The notes under the pieces are model-generated. The model made no database searches, was not told the origin of the DNA, and worked only from the letters and a program-made list of their open reading frames with translations. This document shows, piece after piece, positions 63,878 through 64,000 of a stretch of 64,000 nucleotides of DNA; position 1 is the stretch's first letter, and every line of letters begins with the position of its first letter. Position numbers and translations under genes: made by a program. The DNA is from a bacterium (lineage in GTDB: Bacteria; SZUA-182; DTGQ01). The stretch lies in contig JBFLZW010000010.1 of the NCBI GenBank assembly GCA_040755755.1, positions 99,645 through 163,644 of the forward strand, in the 5' to 3' direction.

Positions 63878-64000
63878 TGTGATAATCTAAAATTCCCCCA
63901 TTTTAGGGGTTTGTGACAATGCAAAATTCCCCCACCCCTGACTGAAGTTTCCGGTATTATATGGGCAGAAAAAAACTAAAGACCATGATACCGGAGGCAG
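63878..64000 (+). mobile_element. Left end of a probable IS21-family insertion element (partial)
   Basis: After 39 nt of spacer sequence following the last repeat, two 23-nt direct repeats occur at 63878-63900 and 63912-63934 (TGTGA-AATxx-AAAATTCCCCCA, start-to-start 34 bp). Multiple TGT-starting terminal repeats of this kind characterise IS21-type ends. An open frame begins at 63961 (ATG; alternative ATG 63985), MGRKKLKTMIPEA to the edge, in the position expected for istA. Only 13 codons are visible, so the family call rests mainly on the repeats. Confidence 0.5.
63961..64000 (+). CDS. Start of a possible transposase (IstA-like), truncated by the window edge
   Basis: Thirteen codons, MGRKKLKTMIPEA, open to the edge. 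There is no clear ribosome-binding site. It is called only because it follows the tandem terminal repeats of a probable IS21-like element. Too short to confirm any homology. Confidence 0.25.
   Translation, partial: MGRKKLKTMIPEA

Overview
The window comes from a Gram-negative, probably anaerobic bacterium. The evidence is an exosortase/outer-membrane exopolysaccharide locus, a TolC-HlyD-ABC export system, a siroheme/ferredoxin protein, an octaheme c-type cytochrome and a Tat-exported DUF362 protein. Coding and spacer GC is intermediate, and intergenic gaps are full of dispersed repeats (CCCTCTCCCC-type palindromes, GACTCCT and ACTGGCC microsatellites). A Desulfobacterota-like or similar anaerobic lineage fits, but no marker gene here allows a firm assignment.

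Layout. (1) 1-1755: the start of a secreted M64-type metallopeptidase lipoprotein running off the left edge. (2) 2105-23094, all minus strand: an exosortase A-type exopolysaccharide cluster. In transcription order it holds a Wza-like export protein, an outer-membrane beta-barrel, a Wzz-type chain-length protein, EpsI, an exosortase fused to a polysaccharide deacetylase, a FemAB-like protein, two glycosyltransferases, two asparagine-synthetase-like amidotransferases, an acyltransferase, a second deacetylase, a rhodanese with an in-frame UGA (probable selenoprotein), a GNAT/FemAB protein, an ATP-grasp ligase and a Wzx-like flippase. (3) 23347-34470: accessory genes, namely a small siroheme-ferredoxin protein, a frameshifted quinone reductase, a Tat/DUF362 protein with a 55-residue partner, a secreted Ig-like protein, a Tyr/Asn-rich octaheme cytochrome, an octapeptide-repeat protein and a lone receiver domain. 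(4) 34492-42586: a peptide-export module. It has a parvulin-like foldase, an HlyD adaptor, a cNMP/C39/ABC transporter, a TolC-like channel and, divergently, a 59-residue peptide with a double-glycine leader. (5) 43261-51688: a complete type I-C CRISPR-Cas operon (cas3-cas5-cas8c-cas7-cas4-cas1-cas2). (6) 51946-63838: one CRISPR array with 165 identical 37-nt repeats and 164 complete spacers, ended by what looks like the left end of an IS21-family element.

How the genes work together. Region 2 should build, modify, polymerise and export a polysaccharide and process exosortase substrates; no PEP-CTERM substrate is visible in the window. Region 4 should cleave the peptide after Gly-Gly and move it across both membranes. 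Regions 5-6 are adaptive immunity with an unusually long record. Several of its spacers overlap each other on opposite strands, which suggests repeated or primed acquisition from a few targets.

Most notable: the putative selenocysteine rhodanese, the exosortase-deacetylase fusion, the GG-leader peptide missed because of its length, dispersed repeats that have entered coding sequences, and unusual spacers in the array (hairpin-rich, a shared-motif family, and one resembling a CRISPR repeat end).
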